This document shows, piece after piece, positions 1-9,361 of a stretch of DNA of 64,000 nt. Location of the stretch: NCBI RefSeq assembly GCF_029167105.1, contig NZ_JARFML010000023.1, forward strand, positions 1 through 64,000. The letters are read 5' to 3'. Source of the DNA: Bradyrhizobium yuanmingense. GTDB lineage: Bacteria; Pseudomonadota; Alphaproteobacteria; Rhizobiales; Xanthobacteraceae. The position numbers and the translations under genes were made by a program. The first letter of the stretch is position 1. Each line of letters begins with the position of its first letter. The notes beneath the pieces were generated by a model. The model saw only the letters and a list, made by a program, of their open reading frames with translations, was not told where the DNA came from and did no database searches.

Positions 1-259
1 GTCATTCCGTTTTGGATTCCCGGATTTTGTTGCACCCGCGTCACACAGTGGTGCGAACTCTCCTCTGCGACAACGCAAGGTGAGTTGCTCTTGCGAATTA
101 TTCGCAATAAGACTTGTCGTAGATTCAGGAACATGGGACGAAGTCGAGGTCAATCGAGATTATCTCGGCCAGTCGCCTCGAGCGCCGAGGCCTGGTGACA
201 GAATCGCCGCGACGCGGCAGGGATATCGTGGCGGGTGGGACACATTCGCGTTTGGGGGC

Positions 260-2266
260 GTGCGTTTGGCGTTGAGAGGTCACAGACACCGGTGCTTGCG
301 AACGGCCGCGGCGATCGCCACGGGCGTGCTGGCCTTTCCCACCGCGGGCCGCGCGGCCGATCTGCCGCTGAAGGCGCCGGCCTTGAGAGCGGTCTATGAC
401 TGGACCGGCCTTTATATCGGCGCGCATGCCGGCTACAGCCACGGCTCGTCGCGCTTCGCGCTGAACGACGGCAACGCACTCGGCGACAGCGGCGTCTTCA
501 GCGGCATGATCGGCGGCGTGCAGGCAGGCTACAATTACCGTCTCAACTCCGGCTGGCTGGTCGGCGTCGAAGGCGATTTTACGTTTCCCAACTACATCAC
601 CTCGAACTCGATCGTCTCGTTCCTGGCGACGCCCGCCAACACCGTCACCCAGCAATGGGACTACACCGCCAGCCTGCGCGGCCGCGTCGGCTACACCAGC
701 GGGCCTTGGCTCGTCTACGCCACCGGCGGTTTCGCCTGGATGGGCGAGCGCTATTTCGACGCGCCGGCCTCCGGCGCCGAAATCCCGAAGATCCTGAACA
801 CGCGGCCCGGCTGGGTCGCAGGCGCCGGTGTCGAATACGGCTTCGCGCCGCATTGGAGCGCGCGGCTCGAATATCTCTACAGCCGCTTCGACGGTGCCAA
901 CGTCGCCTTCTCCACGGGCGCGCAATACACGTCCTCGTCGCTCGACTTCCAGCAGGTGAGGCTCGGCCTCAACCGCAAGGTCGATTGGCCGGGCCTGCCG
1001 AGCTATGATCCGAAGAGCTCGCTGATCGACCCGGAATCGGACCGCTGGGAGATCCACGGCCAGACCACCTATCTGCCGCAAGGCTATCCATCCTTTCCCG
1101 CGCTCTATACCGGGCCGAACTCGCTGTCGCCGTCGCGGCAGGCCAAGGCGACCTGGAGCAACAGCCTGTTCCTGAACGCGCGGCTGTGGGATGGCGGCGA
1201 AGTTTATTACAATCCCGAATTGCTGCAGGGATTTGGGCTGAACGACACGGTCGGTGCGGCCGGCTTCCCGAACGGCGAAGCGCAGAAGTCGAACTTCCCC
1301 TATCCGCACTACAACACCTCGCGCCTGTTCGTGCGCCAGACCTTCGGCTTCGGTGGCGAGCAGGAGGAGCTTGCGAGCGGTCAGCTCCAACTCGGCCAGA
1401 AGGTCGACGTGTCGCGCCTGACGATTCAGGCCGGCAAGTTCCCGGTGGTCGACGTGTTCGATGGCAATGCCTACGCCAAGGACACGCGCCGAGATTTCAT
1501 GAACTGGTCGATCTGGGCGCCCGGCGCGTTCGACTATTCCGCCGACAAGGTCGGCCTCACCTACGGCATCACCGCCGAACTCAACCAGAAGCAATGGGCG
1601 CTGCGCGGCGGCTATTTCCTGATGGTTGCCGAGTCCAACGCCAATCACTTCGACACCAGGGTGGGCGAGCGTGGTCAATATCTGCTCGAGCTCGAGACGC
1701 GCTTCTCGCTGCTCGGCCGGCCCGGCAAGCTCAGGACCATCGGCTGGCTCGACAGCGCCCATATGGGCAGCTTCCGCGAGACGCTGGACAATCCCGCGCT
1801 CAATCTCGACATCGCGCAGACCCGGCGCGGCCGCCTGAAGTACGGCTACGTGCTCAACCTCGAACAGGCGATCACCGACGATGTCGGCCTGTTCGGGCGC
1901 TGGAGCTGGAACGACGGCAAGACCGAAACGCTGGCCTTCACCGACATTCATCGCAGCCTGTCCGGCGGCGTTTCGATCAAGGGCACGACTTGGGGCCGAC
2001 CCGACGACGTGATCGGCGTCGGCGGCGCCATCAATGCGATCTCGCAGGATTATCGCGACTTCCTCGCCGCCGGCGGCCTCGGTGTGCTGGTCGGCGACGG
2101 CGCGCTCAACTACCGCAAGGAGCGCATCCTCGAAACCTATTACGCCTACGCGGTGAACAAGAGCATCACCCTCACCGCCGACTACCAGCTCATCGTCAAC
2201 CCCGCCTACAACGCCGACCGCGGACCGGTGTCGGTGTTTTCGGGCCGGCTGCACGGGGAGTTCTGA
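260..2266 (+). CDS. two-barrel outer-membrane porin (Omp25/RopB-like domain fused to OprB-like porin)
   Basis: Predicted outer-membrane channel. A basic N-terminus and hydrophobic stretch (residues 1-33, ending AGRAA) form a signal peptide. A small Omp25/RopB-type barrel follows, starting at VYDWTGLYIGAHAGY (about 45) and running to about 240. An OprB/carbohydrate-selective porin domain (about 260-668) ends in a terminal Phe, the usual outer-membrane assembly signal. The start is uncertain. The frame stays open back to a GTG at 80, but that stretch looks non-coding. GTG 260 or TTG 266 is better, because the GGGGG at 254-258 suits TTG 266 as a ribosome site. Family knowledge gives sugar or small-solute diffusion; the substrate cannot be read. 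The gene is convergent with the TauE gene, and the 259 bases before it hold no other gene that I recognise. Confidence 0.85.
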   Translation: MRLALRGHRHRCLRTAAAIATGVLAFPTAGRAADLPLKAPALRAVYDWTGLYIGAHAGYSHGSSRFALNDGNALGDSGVFSGMIGGVQAGYNYRLNSGWLVGVEGDFTFPNYITSNSIVSFLATPANTVTQQWDYTASLRGRVGYTSGPWLVYATGGFAWMGERYFDAPASGAEIPKILNTRPGWVAGAGVEYGFAPHWSARLEYLYSRFDGANVAFSTGAQYTSSSLDFQQVRLGLNRKVDWPGLPSYDPKSSLIDPESDRWEIHGQTTYLPQGYPSFPALYTGPNSLSPSRQAKATWSNSLFLNARLWDGGEVYYNPELLQGFGLNDTVGAAGFPNGEAQKSNFPYPHYNTSRLFVRQTFGFGGEQEELASGQLQLGQKVDVSRLTIQAGKFPVVDVFDGNAYAKDTRRDFMNWSIWAPGAFDYSADKVGLTYGITAELNQKQWALRGGYFLMVAESNANHFDTRVGERGQYLLELETRFSLLGRPGKLRTIGWLDSAHMGSFRETLDNPALNLDIAQTRRGRLKYGYVLNLEQAITDDVGLFGRWSWNDGKTETLAFTDIHRSLSGGVSIKGTTWGRPDDVIGVGGAINAISQDYRDFLAAGGLGVLVGDGALNYRKERILETYYAYAVNKSITLTADYQLIVNPAYNADRGPVSVFSGRLHGEF

Positions 2267-2278
2267 GCCCGCGGCTCA
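2264..2278. terminator. hairpin made of both stop codons of convergent genes
   Basis: TGAGCC-CGC-GGCTCA is a perfect inverted repeat. Its left end is the TGA of the porin gene and its right end (read on the minus strand) is the TGA of the TauE gene. No T-run follows, so a role in termination is only a suggestion. Confidence 0.35.
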
Positions 2279-3007
2279 GAACAGGAGCGCAACGCCCGAG
2301 ACGAACAGCAGCGCCAGCACGAACTTGCGGAATGTGGCCTCGTCGATCCGGCCGAACAGCTTCAGCCCGAGCCACGTTCCGGCGAACAGAAAGGGCAGGC
2401 CGAGCGCGAACAGCTTCGCCGTGTCTGATGTGAGCGATCCCTTGGCACCGAGCCAGAACGCCGCCATGGCGAATACCACGATGGCGACCGGCTGAAACGT
2501 GGCGCGCTGCGCGTCCTTGGGCAGGCCGCGCAAATTGCACCAGATGGTAACGACGATGCCCGCAAGACCGGTGAGGCCGCCGAGCAGTCCGTTGACGAAA
2601 CCGACCGTCATGTCGGCGGTCGGCGGCATGGCGGCCGCGAGCTTGAGCTGCGGCCGGAAGAATGAATAGAGGCTGTAGGCGATCAGGATAGCACCGACCG
2701 CGATGCGAACGCTCTTCGGATCGGCCCAGGTCAGGAGCGACACCCCCGCCGGCACACCGATGATTGCACCGACGATGAACGGCCACAGCCGGTGCCAGTC
2801 GAGCGCGCTGCGCAGCTTCCAGACCGAATAGCCCTGCACCAGAAGGCCGAAGCCGACGATCAGGCTGGCACTCTGAAGCGGCGTCAGCACGTAAAGCCAC
2901 AACGATGCCGCGACCAGGCCGAAGGCGAAGCCGGAGAGGCCCGCGACGAACGCGCCGGCGAAGGTGGCCAACAAAAACAGCGGAAGCTCGATTGCGATCC
3001 CGTCCAT
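2276..3007 (-). CDS. TauE/SafE family sulfite/organosulfonate exporter-like permease
   Basis: Integral inner-membrane protein of 243 residues, almost entirely hydrophobic with seven or eight predicted helices. It has the two-fold TauE/SafE repeat, with Gly-rich openings near AGLSGFAFGL and LGGLTGLAGI. Family members move sulfite, sulfoacetate or similar small anions, but substrates vary widely and none is indicated by neighbours. The ATG at 3007 was chosen over that at 3019 because GGAG lies about six bases before it. It is convergent with the porin gene, nine bases apart. Confidence 0.85.
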   Translation of the reverse strand: MDGIAIELPLFLLATFAGAFVAGLSGFAFGLVAASLWLYVLTPLQSASLIVGFGLLVQGYSVWKLRSALDWHRLWPFIVGAIIGVPAGVSLLTWADPKSVRIAVGAILIAYSLYSFFRPQLKLAAAMPPTADMTVGFVNGLLGGLTGLAGIVVTIWCNLRGLPKDAQRATFQPVAIVVFAMAAFWLGAKGSLTSDTAKLFALGLPFLFAGTWLGLKLFGRIDEATFRKFVLALLFVSGVALLF

Positions 3008-3123
3008 TGCTCGCTCCATGGATAAGCGAGCAGCGCTTGCGTGGGATCACCACTTCACGGGGAGGCTGCGACATCCCCGGGATGCAAGTCTAGGTGAAGC
3101 GGCCTTCTTGCACAATGACCTTG

Positions 3124-5199
3124 TTATGCCACGCGGATCGCGTCGAGGAATCTCCCAACCTCGGTCTTGAGCCGGCTGCTCTCGCCGGACAGCGACCTTG
3201 CCGATGCGAGCACGTTGGAGGAGGCCGATCCGGTCTGGCTGGCACCGCGCTGCACGTCGACGATGCTGGCGGAGACCTGCTGGGTGCCGCGCGCGGCCTG
3301 CTGCACGTTGCGGGAAATCTCCCGCGTCGCTGCGCCCTGCTCCTCGACCGCCGCGGCGATGGCGGACGCGATCTCGGACATGCGGGAGATGGTGTCGCCG
3401 ATCGACTTGATGGCGCCGACGGAGTCCTCCGTCGCCGTCTGGATGCCCGAGATCTGCTGGCTGATCTCGCCGGTGGCCTTTGCGGTCTGCTCGGCCAGCG
3501 CCTTGACCTCGGACGCGACGACGGCAAAGCCACGACCGGCCTCGCCGGCGCGCGCAGCCTCGATGGTGGCATTGAGCGCCAGAAGGTTGGTCTGGCCCGC
3601 GATCTGGCTGATGAGCTCGACGACGTCGCCGATCCGCCCCGCAGCCCTGGCGAGTTCGCCGACATGCTCGTTGGTTCGCCCGGCCTGCTGCACGGCCTCG
3701 CCGGCGATGCGCGCGGAATCCTGGACCTGACGGCTGATCTCGTCGACCGACGAGGCCATCTCCTCGGCCGCCGCTGCAACGGTCTGCACGTTGGTGGAAG
3801 CCTGCTCGGAGGCGGCGGCGACCGTCGCCGTGACCTTTTCCGATTGCTCGGCCGTGCTCGTCAGCGTTCCTGCGGAGGCTTCCAGCTCCGAGGATGCCGA
3901 CGAGACGGTGTTGATCACGTCGCCGATCATGGCTTCGAACTCGCGCGCGATCTGATCCATGCGCTGGCTGCGCTGCAACTTCGCTTCCGCTTCGATCGCA
4001 GCCGCCTCGTCGGCGGACTTCTTGGCGAGCAGCGAATCCTTGAAATGCTGCAGCGAGCCGGCGACCTGGCCGATCTCGTCGCTGCGGCCCGTCGCGGGAA
4101 TCTCGACCTCGTGCTGCCCGGCGGCGAGCGCGCCGATCACATCGGCGATCCGGCCGAGCGGCGTCACCACGCGCCGGCGCAGCATGATGGTCACGCCACC
4201 GAGCGTGCCGAGCAGCGCCAGCACGGCGACACCGGCGAGCACGAGCATCGCCAACGCGCCGTCGCGCGCGGCCGAGGCACGCTCGGCGGCTTCCGCCAGC
4301 GCGGCGTCGCGCACGCCGTAGAACATCTGGATGGCCGGCACGATGACCTTCGCCAGCTCGTCGGCGGTGCCGCTGTACTTGCCGTCGCTCCGGGCCGCAG
4401 GAAGCTCCTTGTCCACGGCAACCGCCGCTTGTCCGAAATAAGAGGCCGTTGCCGTCTTGAGCGCGGCGGCGATGCGGGCGGGGTTTCCGAGCTGGTCGAT
4501 CCCAGCCTCGAGCCGCTCGCGGTTCGCCTCCACGCGTCCCTGCATGCGGTCCATCAGCGACAGTTCGGCCGCGGTGAGCGGGCGGCGCGCGGAGAGCGCA
4601 GGCGACAGCGTGGCCGCGCGGCTGCCGGCCGAAACGCGCAGATCCTGCGCCGTCCGCGCCAGGTTCAACAGCGCCGCAAGCGAGGAATCGGCGTTGATGA
4701 CCTTCGCCTCGAGCTTGTTCATGACCGGTTCGATGTGGCCGATGACCTCGGCAACGCCGGGGAGGAAACCCTTTGTCGCGGCGCCGTCGCGCGCCGCCAG
4801 CGGAACGCTCATCGCGCGATCGGCCGCGGTGGTGATTTCCTTCAGCCGCCGCGCGGCACGGTCGAGATTCTCGGCAATGGCGCCGCCGCCATCCAGCACC
4901 ATGACGGCGCGCCTTGCGGCCTCGAAGCCCTCCTCGGCCGTTTTCGCGGCCTTCGCGGCAACTTCGAGCTGCGCCTGCGTTGCGGCGCCTTCCTGGAAGA
5001 TCGGTCCGATATAGGGAGCGCGAAGGCTGGCGACGTGCTGGCTGGCCATCAGCGTCGCGCCAAATGCCTCCACCGTCTTGATCGCGTCGGAGCGGTTCGT
5101 GAAGATGCGCGTCTGCGGTATCAGCACCTCGGCGCCGAGGATGACTGCAAACACCGTCACCGTCAGCATCGACAGCGCGAAAAGCTTTCCGATCCGCAT
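3124..5199 (-). CDS. methyl-accepting chemotaxis protein
   Basis: Transmembrane chemoreceptor of 691 residues. The first membrane helix is at about 7-29. A long helical periplasmic sensor (about 30-312) carries no recognisable PAS or Cache motif. The second helix is at about 313-338, followed by HAMP (about 340-395) and the cytoplasmic coiled coil with the kinase-control tip QIAGQTNLLALNATIEAARAG at about 531-552. It should bind CheA/CheW and be methylated on the flanking helices. The C-terminus (GRFLDAIRVA) lacks the NWETF-type pentapeptide for CheR tethering. No che genes adjoin it, so it is an orphan receptor. Its ligand is unknown; the helical sensor may be a four-helix-bundle type. Confidence 0.92.
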   Translation of the reverse strand: MRIGKLFALSMLTVTVFAVILGAEVLIPQTRIFTNRSDAIKTVEAFGATLMASQHVASLRAPYIGPIFQEGAATQAQLEVAAKAAKTAEEGFEAARRAVMVLDGGGAIAENLDRAARRLKEITTAADRAMSVPLAARDGAATKGFLPGVAEVIGHIEPVMNKLEAKVINADSSLAALLNLARTAQDLRVSAGSRAATLSPALSARRPLTAAELSLMDRMQGRVEANRERLEAGIDQLGNPARIAAALKTATASYFGQAAVAVDKELPAARSDGKYSGTADELAKVIVPAIQMFYGVRDAALAEAAERASAARDGALAMLVLAGVAVLALLGTLGGVTIMLRRRVVTPLGRIADVIGALAAGQHEVEIPATGRSDEIGQVAGSLQHFKDSLLAKKSADEAAAIEAEAKLQRSQRMDQIAREFEAMIGDVINTVSSASSELEASAGTLTSTAEQSEKVTATVAAASEQASTNVQTVAAAAEEMASSVDEISRQVQDSARIAGEAVQQAGRTNEHVGELARAAGRIGDVVELISQIAGQTNLLALNATIEAARAGEAGRGFAVVASEVKALAEQTAKATGEISQQISGIQTATEDSVGAIKSIGDTISRMSEIASAIAAAVEEQGAATREISRNVQQAARGTQQVSASIVDVQRGASQTGSASSNVLASARSLSGESSRLKTEVGRFLDAIRVA

Positions 5200-5442
5200 C
5201 CTCAGGTCCCCCGGGTCTGTTCTTGCAAGCGCAAAAGCTAGCGGGCGGCCACTAAGGGCTCGTTAAGCAACAATCCGTAGTTCCGCGGGGTGTCAAGTCG
5301 TCGCGGACGCCTTTGGGAACGCCGTCGCGCACGGGTTCCCTTTCGGCGACGAATAAGCAGAATCGCCAGCACTTCCGCACTGAATACCTATATCAGTGGC
5401 TTGCCGGCATCCCGGCCACACTTGCTTACCTCCGGACCGTCA

Positions 5443-6738
5443 ATGCTCTCGATCGAACTCGTCATCGTCGTCATCCTGATCGTCATCAACGGCTTGCTCT
5501 CGATGTCAGAGCTGGCCGTGGTGTCGTCGCGTCCGGCGCGGCTGTCGCTGCTCGCGGCCAAGGGCGTGCGCGGCGCCGAGCGGGCGCTGGTGCTGGCGGC
5601 CGATCCCGGCAAGTTCCTCTCGACAGTGCAGATCGGCATCACGCTGGTCGGCGTGCTCTCCGGAGCGTTCTCGGGCGCGACGCTCGGGCAGCGGCTGACG
5701 CAATGGCTGCTCGAGCTCGGTCTGTCCCCAGGCATTGCCGACATCGTCGGCGTCGGCATCGTGGTCACGCTCATCACCTACGCCACCTTGATCGTCGGCG
5801 AGCTGGTGCCGAAGCAGGTGGCGCTGCGCGATCCCGAGAGCATCGCGGTGCGGGTCGCGCCGGCAATGCACGCGCTTGCGAAAATATCGCTGCCGCTCGT
5901 GTTTCTGCTCGACGTCTCCGGCAAGCTGATCCTCACGCTGCTCGGCCGCGGCGGCAAGGCCGAGGAGAAGGTCTCGGAGGACGAGATCCATCACCTCGTC
6001 AGTGAGGCCGAGAGCGCGGGCGTGCTCGAGCCCGGCGAGAAGGAGATGATCGCCGGCGTGATGCGGCTCGGCGACCGGCCGGTCGGCGCGGTCATGACGC
6101 CGCGCACCGAGGTCGACGAGATCGACCTGAACGATGATCCCGCCGCCATCCAGGCGATCATCGCCAAGAGCCCGCATTCGCGCTTTCCCGTCTCCGACGG
6201 CGATCGCGACAAGCCGATCGGCGTGCTGCAGGCCAAGGATTTGCTGGTCGCCTATATGAACGAACGCAACCCGGACTTGCGCGCGCTCGTGCGCGAAGCG
6301 CCCGGCATCCCGGTGTCGGCAGATGCGCGCGACGTGCTGACCATCCTGAAAGCGGCGCCGGTTCACGTCGGCCTCGTCTACGACGAATACGGCGCCTTCG
6401 AAGGCATGGTGACGGCCGCCGACATCCTCGAGTCCATCGTCGGCGCCTTTCATTCCGAGGAGGGACCGCCCGAGCCCGCCTTCATCAGGCGCGAGGACGA
6501 TTCGCTGCTGATCTCCGGCTGGATGCCGGTCGACGAATTCGGCGAACTGCTCGGCATCGAGCTGCCGCCGCATCGCTACAACACGGTCGCAGGCCTCGTG
6601 CTGCAACAATTCAACATGCTGCCCAATGTCGGCGATGCCTTCGACTTCGGCGGCTGGCACATCGAGGTGGTCGACCTCGACGGGCGGAGGATCGACAAGA
6701 TCTTGGCGAGCCGCTTGAGTGAGGTCGAGACGGGGTGA
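5443..6738 (+). CDS. CNNM/CorC (hemolysin-family) membrane protein with CBS pair
   Basis: 431-residue member of the DUF21-CBS-CBS-CorC_HlyC family. The N-terminal DUF21 domain (about 1-160) has several membrane helices and motifs such as GELVPKQVALRDPE. Two CBS domains follow (about 205-325, with VMTPRTEVDEID near 216 and GLVYDEYGAFEGM near 309), then the C-terminal transporter-associated domain (about 345-425). Relatives are linked to Mg2+/Co2+ export or homeostasis; the old name hemolysin is not supported by anything here. The ATG at 5443 begins the first helix. The frame extends upstream but without membrane-protein character. Confidence 0.9.
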   Translation: MLSIELVIVVILIVINGLLSMSELAVVSSRPARLSLLAAKGVRGAERALVLAADPGKFLSTVQIGITLVGVLSGAFSGATLGQRLTQWLLELGLSPGIADIVGVGIVVTLITYATLIVGELVPKQVALRDPESIAVRVAPAMHALAKISLPLVFLLDVSGKLILTLLGRGGKAEEKVSEDEIHHLVSEAESAGVLEPGEKEMIAGVMRLGDRPVGAVMTPRTEVDEIDLNDDPAAIQAIIAKSPHSRFPVSDGDRDKPIGVLQAKDLLVAYMNERNPDLRALVREAPGIPVSADARDVLTILKAAPVHVGLVYDEYGAFEGMVTAADILESIVGAFHSEEGPPEPAFIRREDDSLLISGWMPVDEFGELLGIELPPHRYNTVAGLVLQQFNMLPNVGDAFDFGGWHIEVVDLDGRRIDKILASRLSEVETG

Positions 6739-6813
6739 GGCTCACCCTCCGCCGTCGTCCCGACAAGCGCAGCTCTCGACAACGAGTAGCGTTATACAGA
6801 GCGGAGCGCTGAT

Positions 6814-6933
6814 CCGGGACCCATAACCACAGGGAAGAGTTTGGCGAAGGCTCGGAGTTGGCAGCTCGCGCTTGCAACTTCTCCCTGGGGTTATGGGTCC
6901 CGGGCTCGCGACTTCGTCGCGCCCCGGGACGAC
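6814..6933. repeat. interspersed palindromic repeat, family B copy 1
   Basis: Long imperfect inverted repeat. The left arm (6814-6835) reads CCGGGACCCATAACCACAGG and the right arm (6882-6904) is its complement with small changes. A nested hairpin CGCGAC-TTC-GTCGCG (6907-6921) leads into the terminal GGGACGAC. It lies between the CorC-like gene and the PilZ gene and resembles 16792-16943. Confidence 0.85.
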
Positions 6934-6973
6934 AGCGGAGTTTGACGCTAGAGCGCGCGTTGAACGCCGAGCG

Positions 6974-7213
6974 TCACCCGAACCTCACCCCGATGCGCCT
7001 TTCCTTGCGCCAGACCACGGTGCAGGGCAGATGCGTGCCGTCGGCCTGGACGAACAGGGTGAAACGATCGGGAATGCCGACGGGACTGGTGACGTCGAGT
7101 GCGGCGCCATGATCGGAAAGATTGCGAACGGTGCAGTCGATCGCGCCGCCGCCGAACTCGATGGTTCCGGCCTTCAGCACGCGATGTCGGGCTTTGTCGC
7201 GGCGCTCGTCCAT
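6974..7213 (-). CDS. PilZ domain protein
   Basis: Stand-alone PilZ domain of 79 residues. It has an Arg-rich N-terminus (RRDKARHR, residues 4-11) in the position of the RxxxR c-di-GMP-binding motif, and NLSDHGAAL in the position of (D/N)xSxxG. It may bind cyclic di-GMP, although the Arg motif is imperfect, so binding should be tested. Small single-domain PilZ proteins like this occur in many copies in Bradyrhizobium. It is transcribed alone, convergent or parallel to nothing obviously related. Confidence 0.85.
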   Translation of the reverse strand: MDERRDKARHRVLKAGTIEFGGGAIDCTVRNLSDHGAALDVTSPVGIPDRFTLFVQADGTHLPCTVVWRKERRIGVRFG

Positions 7214-7305
7214 GGGGCGAATCTACACCCAAAGCTGAACCAGACGTTAAACCCATCCTCCGCTCTCGGCAATTTGACGCCCCTACGGCAGCCGCCGCCG
7301 GCATC

Positions 7306-8931
7306 TCACAGCGCCGGCTGGAACGTCTCGGCGCGCGCCATCTGCCAGGCGTCGCGGAAGCGCGGGTCTTCCGTGCCTTCGAGCAGCTCGCCCGGACGCA
7401 GCGCCGGATAGAGCTGCGCGAAGGATTTCACCTGGGTGGTCGACGTCCGTTGGTTGAAATGGATCGGCCGCAGCTGCTGCGGATGTTCGAGCCCGGCCGC
7501 GGCGATCAGCTCGGTCAGGGAGTGCAGCGTCGCATGGTGATAATTGGCCACGCGGTCGATCTTGAGCGGCACGTAGAGCGCGCGCGCCCGCGTCGGGTCC
7601 TGCGTCGCCACGCCGGTCGGGCAGCGGTCGGTGTGGCAGCTCAACGACTGGATGCAGCCGAGCGAGAACATGAAGCCGCGTGCCGAATTGCACCAATCGG
7701 CGCCGATCGCCATCGCGCGCGCCATGTCGAAGGCGGTCGCGATCTTGCCGGAAGCGCCGATCTTGATGCGGTCGCGCGCATTGATGCCGACCAGCGCGTT
7801 GTGGACGAAATTGACGCCCTCGCGCATCGGCATGCCCAGATGATCCATGAACTCCAGTGGCGCCGCACCGGTGCCGCCCTCATTGCCGTCGACGACGATG
7901 AAATCGGGATAGATTCCGGTCTGAAGCATCGCCTTGCAGATCGCCAGGAACTCCCAGGGATGGCCGATGCACAGCTTGAAGCCGGCCGGCTTGCCGCCCG
8001 AGAGGCGGCGCATCTCGGCGATGAACTGCATCATGCCCACGGGCGTCGAGAAGGCGCGGTGCGAGGCCGGCGAGATGCAGTCCTCGCCCATGGCGACGCC
8101 GCGGATCTTGGAGATCTCCTCGGAGACCTTGGCCGCCGGCAGCACGCCGCCATGGCCGGGCTTGGCACCCTGGCTGACCTTGAGCTCGACCATCTTGATC
8201 TGGTCGTCGCCGGCGACGCGCGCGAACGCTTCGGGATCGAAGCTGCCGTCGAGATGCCGGCAGCCGAAATAGCCGGAGCCGATCTCCCAGATGATGTCGC
8301 CGCCCATCTCGCGGTGATAGGGGCTGACGCCGCCTTCGCCGGTGTCGTGCGCAAAGCCGCCTTTTTTGGCGCCGGCATTCAGTGCTCGCACCGCATTCGG
8401 GCTGAGCGCGCCAAAACTCATCGCCGAGATGTTGAACACCGATGCCGAATAGGGCTTTGCGCAGTCCGGCCCACCGATCACGACGCGGAATTTCTCCGTG
8501 GCATGCGCCTTCGGCGAGACCGAGTGGTGCATCCACTCGTAGCCCTCGCGGTAGACGTCCTCCTGGGTGCCGAAGGGACGCTTATCGAGCTCCATCTTGG
8601 CGCGCTGATAGACCACCGCGCGGGTGTCGCGCGAGAACGGCATGCCGTCCTTCTCGCTCTCGAAGAAATATTGCCGCATCTCGGGGCGGATCTCTTCGAG
8701 CAGGAAGCGGATATGCGCCGAAATCGGGTAGTTGCGCAGCACCGCGTGGCTCTTCTGCAGAAGATCGCGGACGCCGAGCAGGGTCAGCGCGCCGAAGATC
8801 AGGATCGGAATCAGCAGGATGTCGAAGATCTTGCCGTCGGCGATGCCGATGCCGATCAGGAGCGCGGTGACCACCGCGCAGATCGTCAGAACGATGAAGC
8901 GCGGCGAGAAGGGCAGCAGCAGGGTTTCCAT
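7306..8931 (-). CDS. FMN-binding glutamate-synthase-like protein with N-terminal membrane helices
   Basis: 541 residues. Two hydrophobic helices lie near the N-terminus (about 8-50, FIVLTICAVVTALLIG and ILLIPILIFGALTLLG). A glutamate-synthase central/FMN barrel follows (about 120-530) with the iron-sulfur Cys motif CX5CX4C (CIQSLSCHTDRCPTG, about 424-438). It lacks the amidotransferase and FAD/NAD domains of true GOGAT, so the product may be an oxidoreductase of unknown electron donor held at the inner membrane. The ATG at 8931 is preceded by a very strong GGAGGAGGGG site; an upstream in-frame start at 9042 is less likely. Archaeal-type glutamate synthase activity is an alternative. Confidence 0.88.
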   Translation of the reverse strand: METLLLPFSPRFIVLTICAVVTALLIGIGIADGKIFDILLIPILIFGALTLLGVRDLLQKSHAVLRNYPISAHIRFLLEEIRPEMRQYFFESEKDGMPFSRDTRAVVYQRAKMELDKRPFGTQEDVYREGYEWMHHSVSPKAHATEKFRVVIGGPDCAKPYSASVFNISAMSFGALSPNAVRALNAGAKKGGFAHDTGEGGVSPYHREMGGDIIWEIGSGYFGCRHLDGSFDPEAFARVAGDDQIKMVELKVSQGAKPGHGGVLPAAKVSEEISKIRGVAMGEDCISPASHRAFSTPVGMMQFIAEMRRLSGGKPAGFKLCIGHPWEFLAICKAMLQTGIYPDFIVVDGNEGGTGAAPLEFMDHLGMPMREGVNFVHNALVGINARDRIKIGASGKIATAFDMARAMAIGADWCNSARGFMFSLGCIQSLSCHTDRCPTGVATQDPTRARALYVPLKIDRVANYHHATLHSLTELIAAAGLEHPQQLRPIHFNQRTSTTQVKSFAQLYPALRPGELLEGTEDPRFRDAWQMARAETFQPAL

Positions 8932-9361
8932 GATCCCCTCCTCCGCCAGCGGCAGGCGTTTCGGGGATGAGTGGTGGGAGGATTCCTGCGTCTTGTTGTC
9001 GTCGGCCACGTTTCCGATCCTCTCGCCAGCAGAAGGCGCCACGATACGCCCGCGCCTGTCATACGGATATGACGCCGCCCTTGTTTCAGGCTAGCGAATT
9101 CGGCTGAAACAAATCAATCAGCCGGTGGACGGATTTTGCGGTGCAGCAGAGTGGCGGGATGGGACAGCCTAAAGGGGCCGCAAGCTAGCCAGTGTCCCGG
9201 GCAAGCGTAAGCGCGGACCCGGGACCCAGAATGCAACACCCTACAATGCGGTGAGATGGGCCCGGCTCTGCAGCGCACCGCCGAAAAGGCGCTGCCATAG
9301 CGCGTCAAAGACGCGCGTAAACGCGCTGATGGCGTCCGGGGCACAAGCGCGTGGCGCAAGC
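8932..9361. other. intergenic region with degenerate palindromic repeats
   Basis: 430 bases without a convincing gene. It holds the promoter side of the glutamate-synthase-like gene and, from about 9191 to 9345, degenerate repeat material. That material includes the hairpin CCCGGGCAAGCG..GCGGACCCGGG at 9197-9224 and an AGCGCGTCAAAGACGCGCGT segment near 9299-9318. Open frames across it have no protein-like features. Confidence 0.6.

Noticed and set aside
80..259. N-terminal extension of the porin frame from GTG 80
   Set aside because: It would put 60 polar residues before an otherwise good signal peptide.
125..2254. Long open frame antisense to the porin
   Set aside because: GC-rich DNA leaves long frames open on the other strand; the product is low in hydrophobic order, rich in Arg/Ala/His and has no known domain.
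3094..5241. Long plus-strand frame antisense to the chemoreceptor
   Set aside because: Shadow of a highly repetitive coiled-coil gene; no ribosome site or domain.
7099..8970. Long plus-strand frame opposite the glutamate-synthase-like gene
   Set aside because: Composition dominated by Arg, His, Ala and Asp; it is the third-position complement of a real gene.
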